From Parvibaculum sp045863935 (GTDB lineage Bacteria; Pseudomonadota; Alphaproteobacteria; Parvibaculales; Parvibaculaceae), in assembly GCF_045863935.1 (NCBI RefSeq), contig NZ_BTVP01000010.1, forward strand, positions 31,393-95,392: a stretch of DNA of 64,000 nt. Direction: 5' to 3'. Below, one piece after another: positions 27,781-36,543 of this stretch. The position numbers and the translations under genes are program-made. Under the pieces are notes generated by a model that was not told the origin of the DNA, ran no database searches, and was given only the letters and a program-made list of their open reading frames with translations. Position 1 is the first letter of the stretch. Every line of letters starts with the position of its first letter.

Positions 27781-28617
27781 TCATTCCTCCCCGAGCGCGG
27801 CGAGATAACGCGCATTGTTCTCGAAACCGCGGATCGCTTCTTCCGTTGCGGTCCGGCAGAAATCGTCCACCGCCGGCGGCGGCGATTTCCAGACGAGGAG
27901 GTCGATGTCTTTTGGCTCGTAAAAGCCGGGCGCCAGTGGATGCGGCGCATTGGAAACGAAGACGAGCAGATCGAGTTCGGCGCGGAGATCGACATAGCCG
28001 CCCGGCGCCGCGCCCTCGCCTTCCCAGCGGAAACGTCCCGCCCCGTCGACGCCGACCGGCGCAAAGAGCGTGAGACAAGGAGGGATATCCCGCTTGTCGA
28101 GTCCGTGCTTGGAGGCGAGCAGGATGAAATTGTCACGCGTGTTGCGAAGCGAGGCATCGCCGTAGCGCGCTGCATTGGTCGTCCTGGACGAGCCGCCGGT
28201 CAGCGCATCGTTGCGCCCATATGTGTCGTCCGTGATCGACGCGAGCACACGGCCCATGTCGGAAAAAAGGACACGGCCTCGCGAGAGCCTTGCGTTCCAC
28301 TGGATCTTCACCGTGTCGCCGGCGTTGAAGCGCTCGCTTCTGTCCTTCGCGTTGTAGAAGAGAAGCGAGACGCCCGACGTTCCCTGCGTATTGACGACAC
28401 GAAGCGTCTCGCCGCGCGCGAGCGGTAGGGCATGCGCCCATCCGCCGGGTACGGTTTCGCGTGAGCGGATCAGCCCCTCGTCGAGAACGGGTGGGTTGCC
28501 CGTCGCTTCGCTGAAATCGCGGGCCTTCGCCTTCGCGCCGCCGAAGAGACGGTAGTAGCGTTCCTGTTGGGCGGCATAGGGACCGGTATATTTTTCGCTG
28601 CGGGATGCTTCCGCCAT
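27781..28617 (-). CDS. UAAP1 / DUF1989 protein, carboxyguanidine deiminase subunit
   Basis: A protein of 278 aa of the DUF1989 family (urea amidolyase-associated protein 1). Visible features are LPLARGETLRVVNTQGTSGVSLLF, an RDNF segment, and LTLFAPVGVDGAGRF. It is the longer partner of the next protein in the presumed heteromeric carboxyguanidine deiminase. AGGAG lies about 7 bp before ATG 28617, in the loop of a GCGCG/CGCGC stem. It follows directly on the guanidine-II-like element. Which subunit corresponds to CgdA or CgdB is left open. Confidence 0.9.
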   Translation of the reverse strand: MAEASRSEKYTGPYAAQQERYYRLFGGAKAKARDFSEATGNPPVLDEGLIRSRETVPGGWAHALPLARGETLRVVNTQGTSGVSLLFYNAKDRSERFNAGDTVKIQWNARLSRGRVLFSDMGRVLASITDDTYGRNDALTGGSSRTTNAARYGDASLRNTRDNFILLASKHGLDKRDIPPCLTLFAPVGVDGAGRFRWEGEGAAPGGYVDLRAELDLLVFVSNAPHPLAPGFYEPKDIDLLVWKSPPPAVDDFCRTATEEAIRGFENNARYLAALGEE

Positions 28618-28657
28618 CGCGCGTCTCCTGTTGCGCGCCGGGTTTCCCCGGGCCGAA

Positions 28658-28726
28658 GCCTGGCCGTCCAGGCGGTTCGCCCCGGTTCAAGGGGCATCGC
28701 AGAACCGGACGGGCCGTCCCGTCCGG
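28658..28726 (-). promoter_or_regulatory. guanidine-II (mini-ykkC) riboswitch candidate
   Basis: Reading the minus strand, hairpin 1 (28726-28705) is CCGGACGGG-ACGG-CCCGTCCGG, a perfect 9-bp stem. Hairpin 2 (28673-28658) is GCCTGG-ACGG-CCAGGC, a perfect 6-bp stem. Both loops are ACGG, the conserved ACGR loop of guanidine-II riboswitches, in which two hairpins dimerise around guanidine. The linker is 31 nt. A CCGGG-GAAA-CCCGG hairpin and a GCGCG/CGCGC stem enclosing the AGGAG ribosome-binding site follow before the UAAP1 start. That suggests translational control of the deiminase genes from inside the operon. Confidence 0.78.
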
Positions 28727-28731
28727 AATTC

Positions 28732-29505
28732 CTATTGCGCGGCCGCGGCAAGCACGTCGCGCATTTCCGGGCGCGGCGGCACGCTCTTGCCGTCGACCTT
28801 GAGATCGAAAGTCACGGTCGCGCCATAGGCTTTCCGCTCTTCGGGCCTTGTGCGCACGCGGTCGAAAGCGATGACGCGCGTGCCGAGCTTGAAGGCTTCG
28901 GACAGGTCATGCGTCACCATGAAGACGGTCATACCTTCGTCCCTCCAGAGCCGGAGCAGAATTTCATGCACTTCCGCGCGAATGCCCGGGTCGAGCGCGC
29001 CGAAGGGTTCGTCGAGCAGCAGGATTTTCGGCTTCTTGATCAGCGCCTGCGCAATGGCAAGGCGCTGCTGCATGCCGCCGGAGAGCTCGGAAGGGTACTT
29101 GTGAACCGCATGGCCGAGGCCGACGCATGTCAGCATGTCGAGCGCCTCCGCCTTCGCCTTGCGCTTCGCTTTGCCGAAAAGCCGCCCCATGACGGGGCTC
29201 GCCGCGAATTCGAGACCGAGCATCACGTTCTGAAGCGCGGTCAGATGCGGAAAGACGGAATATTTCTGGAAGACGACGCCGCGATCGGGCGAGGGCTCGG
29301 CATCGAGCTCTTCACCATCTAGCAGGATGCGGCCGCGCGACGGCGCCTCGTCGCCCAGCATCATGCGCAGGAAAGTGGACTTGCCGCAGCCCGACGGCCC
29401 CACCAGCGCAATGAACGATCCGGGCTCGATCTCGAGATTGACGTTCTCGAGTACGGTCTGATCGCCATAGACCTTCCACACATTCTCGACGGTGACGCGC
29501 GTCAT
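28732..29505 (-). CDS. ABC transporter ATP-binding protein (nitrate/taurine type)
   Basis: A protein of 257 aa with Walker A GPSGCGKST, Q-loop, the signature LSGGMQQRLAIAQAL, Walker B KILLLDEPFGALD and the switch histidine in MVTHDLSEA. It energises the permease encoded immediately upstream (2-bp gap). By context it imports guanidine. Its stop is 6 bp before the first guanidine-II hairpin, which might also stabilise the upstream mRNA end. Confidence 0.95.
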   Translation of the reverse strand: MTRVTVENVWKVYGDQTVLENVNLEIEPGSFIALVGPSGCGKSTFLRMMLGDEAPSRGRILLDGEELDAEPSPDRGVVFQKYSVFPHLTALQNVMLGLEFAASPVMGRLFGKAKRKAKAEALDMLTCVGLGHAVHKYPSELSGGMQQRLAIAQALIKKPKILLLDEPFGALDPGIRAEVHEILLRLWRDEGMTVFMVTHDLSEAFKLGTRVIAFDRVRTRPEERKAYGATVTFDLKVDGKSVPPRPEMRDVLAAAAQ

Positions 29506-29507
29506 AC

Positions 29508-30323
29508 TCAGTTACCCCGGTACATCCAGCGGAAGACGATGCGCTGGAAAAGCCGCAGCGCTAGATCGAGCGTGAACGCGAGAAGCGTGATCCACGCGAC
29601 ATAAGGCAGGATCACGTCCATCGCGAGATAGCGGCGCATCAGGAAGATGCGATAGCCGAGCCCGCTGTCGGACGCGATGGCTTCGGCGGCGATGAGGAAG
29701 AGCCAGGCCGCGCCAAGCGAGAGCCGCACGCCGTCAATGAGACGCGGCAGCATCTGCGGCACGACGACGCGCAGGATGATCTGCCAGGTAGACGCACCGA
29801 GCGTCTGCGCCTTGATGATCTCCTCATGTGGAATTTCTTCCGTCCGCAGCGCCAGGTCGCGAATGATGAAGGGCGCAATGCCGACCGCCACCAGCACGAC
29901 CTTTGCGAGTTCACCAAGACCGAAAATGATGAAGAGGATCGGCAGCACGGCGAGCGGCGGGATCATCGAGAGTACGCCGGTGAAGGAATTGAACGTCGCC
30001 CTGAAGTAGGGAATGAGGCCCTGCAGGATGCCGAATACGCCGCCGATGACCGTTGCCACGGCGACACCGATACCGAGCCTTGAGAGGCTCGATATCGTGT
30101 CTTGCAGGAGCAGATAGCTCCCGGTCCGCTGGTCGGGCAGGAAGGCCATGCGCTCGATCGCGGCTGCGATCGTCGACCATCCGGGCAGCAGCTTGTCGTT
30201 CGGATTGACCGAAAGTCTCGCTTCCGAGGCAACCATGTAAGCGATGACGACGACGATGAATGGGATGAGCATGAGCCCGAACCGCACCGCGACATCCGGC
30301 TGCCTGTTGATGAGTCTACGCAT
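29508..30323 (-). CDS. ABC transporter permease (nitrate/taurine type)
   Basis: A protein of 271 aa with six hydrophobic spans and the EAA-type cytoplasmic loop (IKAQTLGASTWQIILRVVVPQ) that contacts the ATPase. The first span starts near residue 15. It belongs to the BPD_transp_1 group of nitrate, sulfonate and aminopyrimidine importers. It lies between the binding-protein and ATPase genes of the guanidine operon. Confidence 0.94.
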   Translation of the reverse strand: MRRLINRQPDVAVRFGLMLIPFIVVVIAYMVASEARLSVNPNDKLLPGWSTIAAAIERMAFLPDQRTGSYLLLQDTISSLSRLGIGVAVATVIGGVFGILQGLIPYFRATFNSFTGVLSMIPPLAVLPILFIIFGLGELAKVVLVAVGIAPFIIRDLALRTEEIPHEEIIKAQTLGASTWQIILRVVVPQMLPRLIDGVRLSLGAAWLFLIAAEAIASDSGLGYRIFLMRRYLAMDVILPYVAWITLLAFTLDLALRLFQRIVFRWMYRGN

Positions 30324-30353
30324 GGCTTTACCGACCTTGTTACAGGGTGACCG

Positions 30354-31436
30354 TCAGAGCTTTCCCTCGGCGGCCATCTTTGCGTATTCGGTCGTGTAGC
30401 GGAGAAGCACGTTGCTCTCGTCGCCCACGATCGTTCCGTCCGCGAGCTCGATGCCGATATAGCCGGGCGAGGTCGCGGCATCGCCGAGCAGCCCGTGATC
30501 GAAGAGGAACTTCGTGACGAACTGAGTGAGCTCGACGAGATTGCCTTCCGTGAACTTGATGTAGTCCTCGGGCTTGTAGAACATCTCGGTCGCTGCAAGC
30601 TGCGCTTCATAGCCCGCGAGGTCGGTGCCGGAAGCAACCCCCATCGCGGTCTTCGCGGCTTCGGCCGCCGCATCGCCACCCGCCATCAGCGCCATCGTCT
30701 CGTACCAGATGCCGGTCATCGCCTTGGCGAAGGCCGGATTGTCCTTCATCGTCTGCGTGTTGACGACGAGCGAGTCCTGGATTTCGCCGGGCAGCTTCGT
30801 CGAGTCGTAGACATTGTAGGCGCCCTTCTCGTTCAGGATTTCGGCTGCCATCGGGTTCCACGTCACCATGGCGGTAACGTCGGGCGTCGCATAGGCCGCG
30901 ATCATGTCGGCATCCGACGTGTTCACGACCGTCACGTCCTTTTCCGACATGCCGATATTTTCGAGCGCGCGGGCAAGCACGTAGTGAGAGACGGAGAGCT
31001 CGACGAGGTTCACCTTCTGGCCCTTGATGTCCTCGAGCTTGTCCTTGCCTTTGAGAATGATGACGTCGTTGCCGTCCGAATAGTCGCAGATCAGCAGGAT
31101 GGTCGAGTCAACGCCACCAGCAGACGGAATGGCGAGCGCATCCATGTTCGTCGCCATCACGCCGTCATAGGCGCCCGCCGTGAACTGGTTGATGCCTTCG
31201 ATGTAATCGTTGAACTGAACGAGTTCGATATTGATGTCGTACTTGTCGGCCCACTTTTTCACGATGCCGTGGTCCATCGCGTAGCCCCAGGGCATCCAGC
31301 CGACATAGATCGACCAGCCGACCTTGAAGTCCTTCTTCGCTTCGGCATGCGCGGGCGAAAGCGCGGTGAATGCGAGTGCGGTCGCGACAAATGCCGCGGC
31401 AAACAACCTGAGAGATGAGAGTCTGAAAGAAGTCAT
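30354..31436 (-). CDS. ABC transporter substrate-binding protein, probably for guanidine
   Basis: A protein of 360 aa from ATG 31436, with GGAGG about 8 bp upstream. A Sec signal peptide runs to about residue 31 (cleavage after AHA). The mature part is an NMT1/SsuA-type solute-binding protein (GWSIYVGWMPWGYAMDHG, FTAGAYDGVMATNMDAL, VTVVNTSDADMIAAY). It is the first gene after the guanidine-I leader, so its ligand is probably guanidine or a close relative. The annotation as a nitrate, taurine or urea binder would be by homology only. Confidence 0.92.
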   Translation of the reverse strand: MTSFRLSSLRLFAAAFVATALAFTALSPAHAEAKKDFKVGWSIYVGWMPWGYAMDHGIVKKWADKYDINIELVQFNDYIEGINQFTAGAYDGVMATNMDALAIPSAGGVDSTILLICDYSDGNDVIILKGKDKLEDIKGQKVNLVELSVSHYVLARALENIGMSEKDVTVVNTSDADMIAAYATPDVTAMVTWNPMAAEILNEKGAYNVYDSTKLPGEIQDSLVVNTQTMKDNPAFAKAMTGIWYETMALMAGGDAAAEAAKTAMGVASGTDLAGYEAQLAATEMFYKPEDYIKFTEGNLVELTQFVTKFLFDHGLLGDAATSPGYIGIELADGTIVGDESNVLLRYTTEYAKMAAEGKL

Positions 31437-31470
31437 ATAGCCAGTCCTCCGGATCGAGTGATCGCGTTTC

Positions 31471-31517
31471 AAAAAGCGGAGGATTGGCGTCACGGCGGTT
31501 CTGCAATGCCAACCCTC
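31471..31517 (-). terminator. intrinsic terminator in the guanidine leader
   Basis: On the minus strand GAGGGTTGGC (31517-31508) pairs with GCCAATCCTC (31488-31479), 10 bp with one G-U. CGC and five Ts (31475-31471) follow. It lies between the aptamer and the first start codon, so it is the likely expression platform. Its 19-nt loop contains CCGCCGTG, fully complementary to CACGGCGG in the aptamer core. Confidence 0.75.
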
Positions 31518-31530
31518 GCATTACATCCGT

Positions 31531-31643
31531 CTCCCGGGCTTTTATCCCGCCGTGTACCTGCCCGCTGTTCACCGGACAGGGTGCGGCTCTCGGACCAGCA
31601 CTTCGCCAAATCGTGTATCGCTCTTGCGAAGCCGGAACCCTAG
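31531..31643 (-). promoter_or_regulatory. guanidine-I (ykkC) riboswitch aptamer
   Basis: The minus strand carries the class landmarks in order: CTAGGGTTCCGG at the 5' end, a CTTCGC/GCGAAG stem, GCTGGTCCGAGAG, a CCTG/CAGG stem, and the 3' core ACACGGCGGGATAAAAGCCC then GGGAG. These match the ykkC consensus closely. The class binds free guanidinium and normally turns genes on. It sits about 95 nt before the substrate-binding protein start, with a terminator between. Confidence 0.93.
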
Positions 31644-31802
31644 CCGCTGCCATGGACATACATCGCAAGCGCCGTGCCAGCTCGCTGCAGCGCAAAAACG
31701 GGGCTTGGCGGCGGCGCGCGCCCGGTGCAGGCTCAGAAATCAAGCAGACGCGCCCGGCCTCTGCCTTTTGTTTGAGCAGACCCCGCACACGGACCCCCGA
31801 TC

Positions 31803-32693
31803 ATGTTGAAGCTTGCCTGCGGTGCCCTCGAAGCGACGCTCGCGCCGGAGACGGGCGGGTCGATCGCGCGTTTCACCGCCCGCTACGAGGACGGCGTGCA
31901 GCAGCTGCTGCGTCCCCTCCCCGCCGGTGTGGAGGCGCCGGGACCGCTCGACATGGCCTGCTATCCGCTCGCGCCCTTTTCCGGCCGCATCACGAATGGC
32001 CGCTTTTCCTTCGGCGGGCGCGAGGTTCGCCTCCCGCCGGACGAGATCTGCGTGCCCCATGCCATTCATGGGCGGGGCTGGCGGACATCATGGGAGGTGA
32101 TGGAAACGGATGCCGCCCATGCGCGCCTACGCTTCGTCCATGAGGGTGGCGACATTGCCTGGCCCTGGCCATGGAGCTTCACGGGCGAACAGGACTTCCG
32201 GCTCACAGCCGGCGCGCTCACCGTCACCATGACGCTCATGAACCGTGCGGACGAGCCGATGCCGGGCGGCCTCGGCCTTCATCCTTTCTTCGAGGCGCGG
32301 TCCCGCGCGCGGCTCACCGCCTCCCTTCCCTTCGTCTGGGAAAGCGGAGCCGACGGCGTGCCCGTCGGGCTCGCGAGCACGCCGGAGAAATGGCGCTTCG
32401 ACGCGGGCCGCCCGATGAAGAACGTGGAGGTCGATCACTGCTTTTCGGGCAGCGGGGGCCGCTTCGCCATCGCCTGGGAGGACCGCCCCTTCGCGCTCCG
32501 GATCGAGGCGGAAGGCGCGCCCCATGCGATCGTCTACGCGCCGCCGGGCGAGGATTTCTTCTGCGCCGAACCCGTGAGCCATGCGCCGGACGCCGTGAAC
32601 CGCGCGGAGCCCCCGGAAGTGACGGGCCTCGTGAGCCTCGCCCCCGGCGAGACGATGACGCTTCGCTGCCGCTTCCTCGTGGAGCGGCGCTAA
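31803..32693 (+). CDS. aldose 1-epimerase family protein
   Basis: A protein of 296 aa of the galactose-mutarotase fold. Family regions include YPLAPFSGRITNGRF near residue 60, VPHAIHGRGW near 82 with the conserved active-site histidine, and GGLGLHPFFEA near 160 with the second histidine. It interconverts sugar anomers in the cytosol. It is divergent from the guanidine operon and no sugar operon surrounds it. The stop overlaps the convergent rhomboid gene by 4 bp. Confidence 0.9.
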   Translation: MLKLACGALEATLAPETGGSIARFTARYEDGVQQLLRPLPAGVEAPGPLDMACYPLAPFSGRITNGRFSFGGREVRLPPDEICVPHAIHGRGWRTSWEVMETDAAHARLRFVHEGGDIAWPWPWSFTGEQDFRLTAGALTVTMTLMNRADEPMPGGLGLHPFFEARSRARLTASLPFVWESGADGVPVGLASTPEKWRFDAGRPMKNVEVDHCFSGSGGRFAIAWEDRPFALRIEAEGAPHAIVYAPPGEDFFCAEPVSHAPDAVNRAEPPEVTGLVSLAPGETMTLRCRFLVERR

Positions 32694-33430
32694 CCCCAGG
32701 GCCCGCGCCGCGCGCCCGTCCGCGCATCGAAGACCCTGGGCTGCGCCGGATGAAAGAGCGGCACATCGGAACGCTTGAAGAAGGGCACGAGCACCATGCC
32801 CGCAACGAAGCCGCCGACATGCGCCCAGAAGGCAACGCCCGCTTCCTCGACGGGGCTCGCAAGACCGCTCAGCACCTGAATGACGAACCAGAGCCCGAGC
32901 ACGAGAAGCGCGGGCACATAAAAGGTGCGCAGGATGATGATCGGGAAAGGCAGGAAGAGAACGCGCACGCGGCCTCGCGGATAAAGCAGGAGATAGGCGC
33001 CGAGCACGCCGGAAATCGCTCCGCTCGCGCCGACAAGGGGCACGGTGGAGGCTGGCACGAGAAACGAATGCGCGAGCGCCGCCGCGATGCCCGTCGCGAG
33101 ATAGAACAGGACGAAGCGCATGCGCCCCATCGCAAGCTCGACATTGTCGCCAAATATCCAGAGATAGAGCATGTTGCCCGCGAGATGCGCGAGACCGCCA
33201 TGCATGAACATGGAGCTGAAGAGCGTTGCCCATGCCGGCACCGGCGCATTTGTCATCTCGGTCGTGCCAAAAAGCACGCCCGGAATGAGCCCGAACTGAT
33301 AGACGGCAAGTTCCGCCTCAGTGGGTCCGAGCGAGGCTTGAAGGAGGAAGACGCCGGTGCAGATCGCAATGATCGTCCAGGTGACGATAGGAACGCCGGG
33401 CTCCGGATTGTCGTCTGAGATGGGAAACAT
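32690..33430 (-). CDS. rhomboid family intramembrane serine protease
   Basis: A protein of 246 aa with about seven membrane spans. The catalytic serine is in GASGAISGVLGAY near residue 135 and the catalytic histidine in FWAHVGGFVAGM near residue 208. FMHGGLAHLAGNMLYLWIFGDNVE is the oxyanion/HxxxN region. It cleaves transmembrane segments of unknown substrates. It stands alone. Confidence 0.93.
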   Translation of the reverse strand: MFPISDDNPEPGVPIVTWTIIAICTGVFLLQASLGPTEAELAVYQFGLIPGVLFGTTEMTNAPVPAWATLFSSMFMHGGLAHLAGNMLYLWIFGDNVELAMGRMRFVLFYLATGIAAALAHSFLVPASTVPLVGASGAISGVLGAYLLLYPRGRVRVLFLPFPIIILRTFYVPALLVLGLWFVIQVLSGLASPVEEAGVAFWAHVGGFVAGMVLVPFFKRSDVPLFHPAQPRVFDARTGARRGPWG

Positions 33431-33511
33431 GGGCAGCCGGTGCTCCGTTGACGAACGAAGCTTGAAGCCTACAGGCTTTGCGTGCTGCCGAAAGAGACTT
33501 TCTGGCCCGGA

Positions 33512-34165
33512 TCAGCGCGCATGCGGCGTCCGATTGGAAAATTCCGCCGTTTCGGCCGTGGCGAGTTCTCTCGCGCGGGCTTCGGATTCCTCACGCAGGG
33601 GTTTCGCCGCCGCGATCGCCTCTTCGCTCGAATCCTGCCGGAAGAACGTATAGGAGAGCGTGATCGTGCGGATGCTCCTCGTGTCGATATCCGTCGCCAT
33701 CTCCGGGTCGATGAAAAAGACGATCGGCATGTCCGCGCTCTCGCCCGGCGCAAGCTTCTGCTCGGTGAAGCAGAAGCATTCCGTCTTGTTGAAGTAATAG
33801 CCGGCCGAATCCGGCGTCACATTATATGTGGCCCGCCCGACGATCGTATGGTCGCTGGTATTCGTCGCCCGGTAATAGACCGTCGTCGGCACGCCGCTAT
33901 GCGTCTGCACCGAGCGCTGCACCGGCTTGAAGTCCCATTCGAGACCGGGCGAGATGTTCGCATCGAAGCGCACCGTGATCTCGGGACCGATGCTGTCGGT
34001 CTCCTGCGGTTTGAGCGCCCTGTTCACGCTCACCGTGCCGCCATAGCCCGTCGCTGCGCAGAACATCCGATAGAGCGTCGGCGAATAGGCGACACCTGCC
34101 GTCGCGATGGCGACGATCGTCAGCGACAGGGCAACCGGAGGAATGGATTCTCTGCGAATTTTCAT
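33512..34165 (-). CDS. ctaG: cytochrome c oxidase assembly protein Cox11/CtaG
   Basis: A protein of 217 aa with one N-terminal membrane span (residues 10-30) and a periplasmic copper chaperone domain. The conserved YFNKTECFCFTEQ segment carries the CxC copper site, and PVVF-like FFIDPEM follows. It delivers copper to the CuB centre of cytochrome c oxidase. No cox structural gene is in the window, whereas in many relatives it lies inside the ctaBCDE cluster. Confidence 0.93.
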   Translation of the reverse strand: MKIRRESIPPVALSLTIVAIATAGVAYSPTLYRMFCAATGYGGTVSVNRALKPQETDSIGPEITVRFDANISPGLEWDFKPVQRSVQTHSGVPTTVYYRATNTSDHTIVGRATYNVTPDSAGYYFNKTECFCFTEQKLAPGESADMPIVFFIDPEMATDIDTRSIRTITLSYTFFRQDSSEEAIAAAKPLREESEARARELATAETAEFSNRTPHAR

Positions 34166-34325
34166 GGTGGCCGAACTTTAGGGCGCTCCCTCCGGGCAGA
34201 CAAGCGCTCAACCGTGGCCGATTGACGCGCTTACCCGCGGATTCCGGAGAAAAAGGTGGAGTCGACCTCCGGGCTCATCATGGTAACAATGAGGCATGGC
34301 GGCCCCGGCAGGGAGGAGCCGCGCC

Positions 34326-36485
34326 ATGAAGTCGAGGGAGAGGGCGAAGCCCCGGGGAGTATCTGAAGTGTCTGGTTTCCGTTTCGGGCCGGTCGAGCGC
34401 GGCAATGCGCTTGTCCGGCTGCATGTCGCCTTGTTCGTTGGGCTCGGTCTCACTTTCGCGCCGACCATGGCCTCCGCGGAGGAGGAAAAGGACGAAGCGA
34501 CGCTGATGCTCGACGAGCTCACTGTCACCACCACCGGCTTCGGCACGCCCCGCGCCACGCATACCGGCAATATTTCCAAGATTACGGGCCCCGAAGTCGA
34601 GTTCATCCGCCCGGCCCAGCCCGCCGAGGCGCTGAACCGGCTGCCCGGCGTCGGCATCGAGCAGGGCAGCGGCGCGGAACACCTGACCGCCATCCGCTCG
34701 CCCGTCCTCACCGGCGGCGCGGGCGCGGGCTCCTTCCTCTACCTCGAGGACAGCGTGCCGATGCGCGCCGCGGGCTTCGCGAACGTCAACGCACTCATGG
34801 AAGCGATGGACGAAGTCTCGGGCGGCATCGAAGTGGTGCGCGGGCCCGGCGGTGCGCGCTACGGGTCGAACGCGGAGCACGGCCTCATCAACTTCCTGAG
34901 CCTGCCCCCCTCGCCCGATGGCGACGCGGAACTGACGATCTGGGGCGGCCCGCACGATTTCTACAAATCCTCCGGCACGGCAAGTCAGACGATCGCAGGC
35001 GAGAACGGTGCAACCCATGGTTTTCGGGGCAGCTTCGCCGTCTCGAAGGATGGCGGCTTCCGCGCCGATTCCGGCCTCGAACAGCAGAAGGCACGCCTGC
35101 GCTACGACTTCGACGCGCCGGACACGCGCATCGCGGCAACGCTCACCGCAGTCAACACGAACCAGGAAACCGCCGGCTTCGTTGTCGGACAGGACGCCTA
35201 CAAGGACCCGGCGCTCTACAAGACAAACCCCGATCCGGAAGCCTATCGCGACGCCTGGGCGGTGCGCACCGCCGTCCGCATCGAGCGCGATCTCGATGAC
35301 GAAACGATGCTTGTGCTCACGCCCTATGCGCGCACAAACAGCATGAATTTCCTCATGCACTTCCTGCCGGGGCAACCCGTCGAGGAAAACGCGCATTGGA
35401 GCGGCGGCTTCCTCTCAAGCCTGGTGACGAGGCTCGACGGCGGGCACCGCCTGATCTTCGGCTTCGATACCGAATACACGGATGGCACGCTGACGGAAAT
35501 CCAGTATACCCCGACGCCCGTGTCCCCTCCGCCGCCAAACGACACACCGCAAGGCGTTCACTACGATTACACGGTGAAGGCGCTGGTCCTCGCGCCCTAC
35601 ATACACAGCGAATGGCAGCTTGCGCCGAAGACACTGTTCACCGCGGGCCTGCGCTTCGAATACACCCGCTACGACTACGAAAACCACACCGCGAACGGCA
35701 TTCTCGGCCGCTACCTGCGCATTCCGAGCCGCGTCGACGAATTCGGCGACGTGACACCCAAGATCGGCATTCTGCACGAGTTCAACGATGCCGTGACCGG
35801 CTACGTCAACATCGCACGTGGAACGCGGGCGCCGCAGACGACCGACCTTTATCGCCTGCAGCGGTTGCAGGTGCCGGGCGAGGCGAAGTCGGAAGAACTC
35901 GACAGCATCGAGGTCGGGTTTCGCGGACGCTGGAGCAGCATCTCCTATGAAACCAACGTCTTCTACATGCGGAAAGAGAACTACTATTTCCGCGACGCCA
36001 ATGGCTTCAACGTCTCTGATGGGAAGACGAACCACGCGGGCATCGAGCTCGAACTCGCCGCACCCCTCGCTTTCGGCTTCGACATTGCTGCGGCGGGCAC
36101 CTATGCGCGCCACACCTATGCCTTCGACAATATCGCCGGATCGGAGATCATTCGCGACGGCGACGATGTCGACACCGCGCCCCGCACGCTCGCCAATGTC
36201 CGTCTCGGCTATACCCCGCCGGACAGCCGCGCCCGGGCGGAACTCGAATGGGTCCATATGGGCTCCTACTGGATGGATGCCGCCAACACGGTCGAATATG
36301 ACGGCCACGACATCTTCAACCTGCGCGCGGACTATGACGTGACCGGGAACCTTGCGTTGTTCGGCAAGCTGACCAATATCTTCGATACGCGCTATGCGGA
36401 CCGGGCGGATGTCATGTCCGCCAAACCCCGGTATTTCCCCGGCGAGGACCGCGGCCTTTATCTGGGCCTCACGCTGCGCTACTGA
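34326..36485 (+). CDS. TonB-dependent outer-membrane receptor
   Basis: A protein of 719 aa from ATG 34326, with GGAGGAG 8 bp upstream; ATG 34296 is a poorer choice. A signal peptide runs to about residue 51 (cleavage after ASA). The TonB box DELTVTTTG and a plug domain (AEALNRLPGVGIEQGSG, GGIEVVRGPGGARYG) follow. A beta-barrel ends in GLTLRY with the terminal aromatic residue. It imports a metal chelate or other large solute across the outer membrane. No Fur box, riboswitch or partner transporter is visible, so the ligand is unknown. Confidence 0.88.
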   Translation: MKSRERAKPRGVSEVSGFRFGPVERGNALVRLHVALFVGLGLTFAPTMASAEEEKDEATLMLDELTVTTTGFGTPRATHTGNISKITGPEVEFIRPAQPAEALNRLPGVGIEQGSGAEHLTAIRSPVLTGGAGAGSFLYLEDSVPMRAAGFANVNALMEAMDEVSGGIEVVRGPGGARYGSNAEHGLINFLSLPPSPDGDAELTIWGGPHDFYKSSGTASQTIAGENGATHGFRGSFAVSKDGGFRADSGLEQQKARLRYDFDAPDTRIAATLTAVNTNQETAGFVVGQDAYKDPALYKTNPDPEAYRDAWAVRTAVRIERDLDDETMLVLTPYARTNSMNFLMHFLPGQPVEENAHWSGGFLSSLVTRLDGGHRLIFGFDTEYTDGTLTEIQYTPTPVSPPPPNDTPQGVHYDYTVKALVLAPYIHSEWQLAPKTLFTAGLRFEYTRYDYENHTANGILGRYLRIPSRVDEFGDVTPKIGILHEFNDAVTGYVNIARGTRAPQTTDLYRLQRLQVPGEAKSEELDSIEVGFRGRWSSISYETNVFYMRKENYYFRDANGFNVSDGKTNHAGIELELAAPLAFGFDIAAAGTYARHTYAFDNIAGSEIIRDGDDVDTAPRTLANVRLGYTPPDSRARAELEWVHMGSYWMDAANTVEYDGHDIFNLRADYDVTGNLALFGKLTNIFDTRYADRADVMSAKPRYFPGEDRGLYLGLTLRY

Positions 36486-36543
36486 ACGGCCCGGACCGGA
36501 CCGGCGCATCCGGCAACACGTGTAGCGGCCAATATGGAGGCCC

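Noticed and set aside
28705..28726. Simple rho-independent terminator after the ABC ATPase gene
   Set aside because: The 9-bp hairpin has no T tract and its ACGG loop is repeated in the next hairpin, which fits a guanidine-II riboswitch better.
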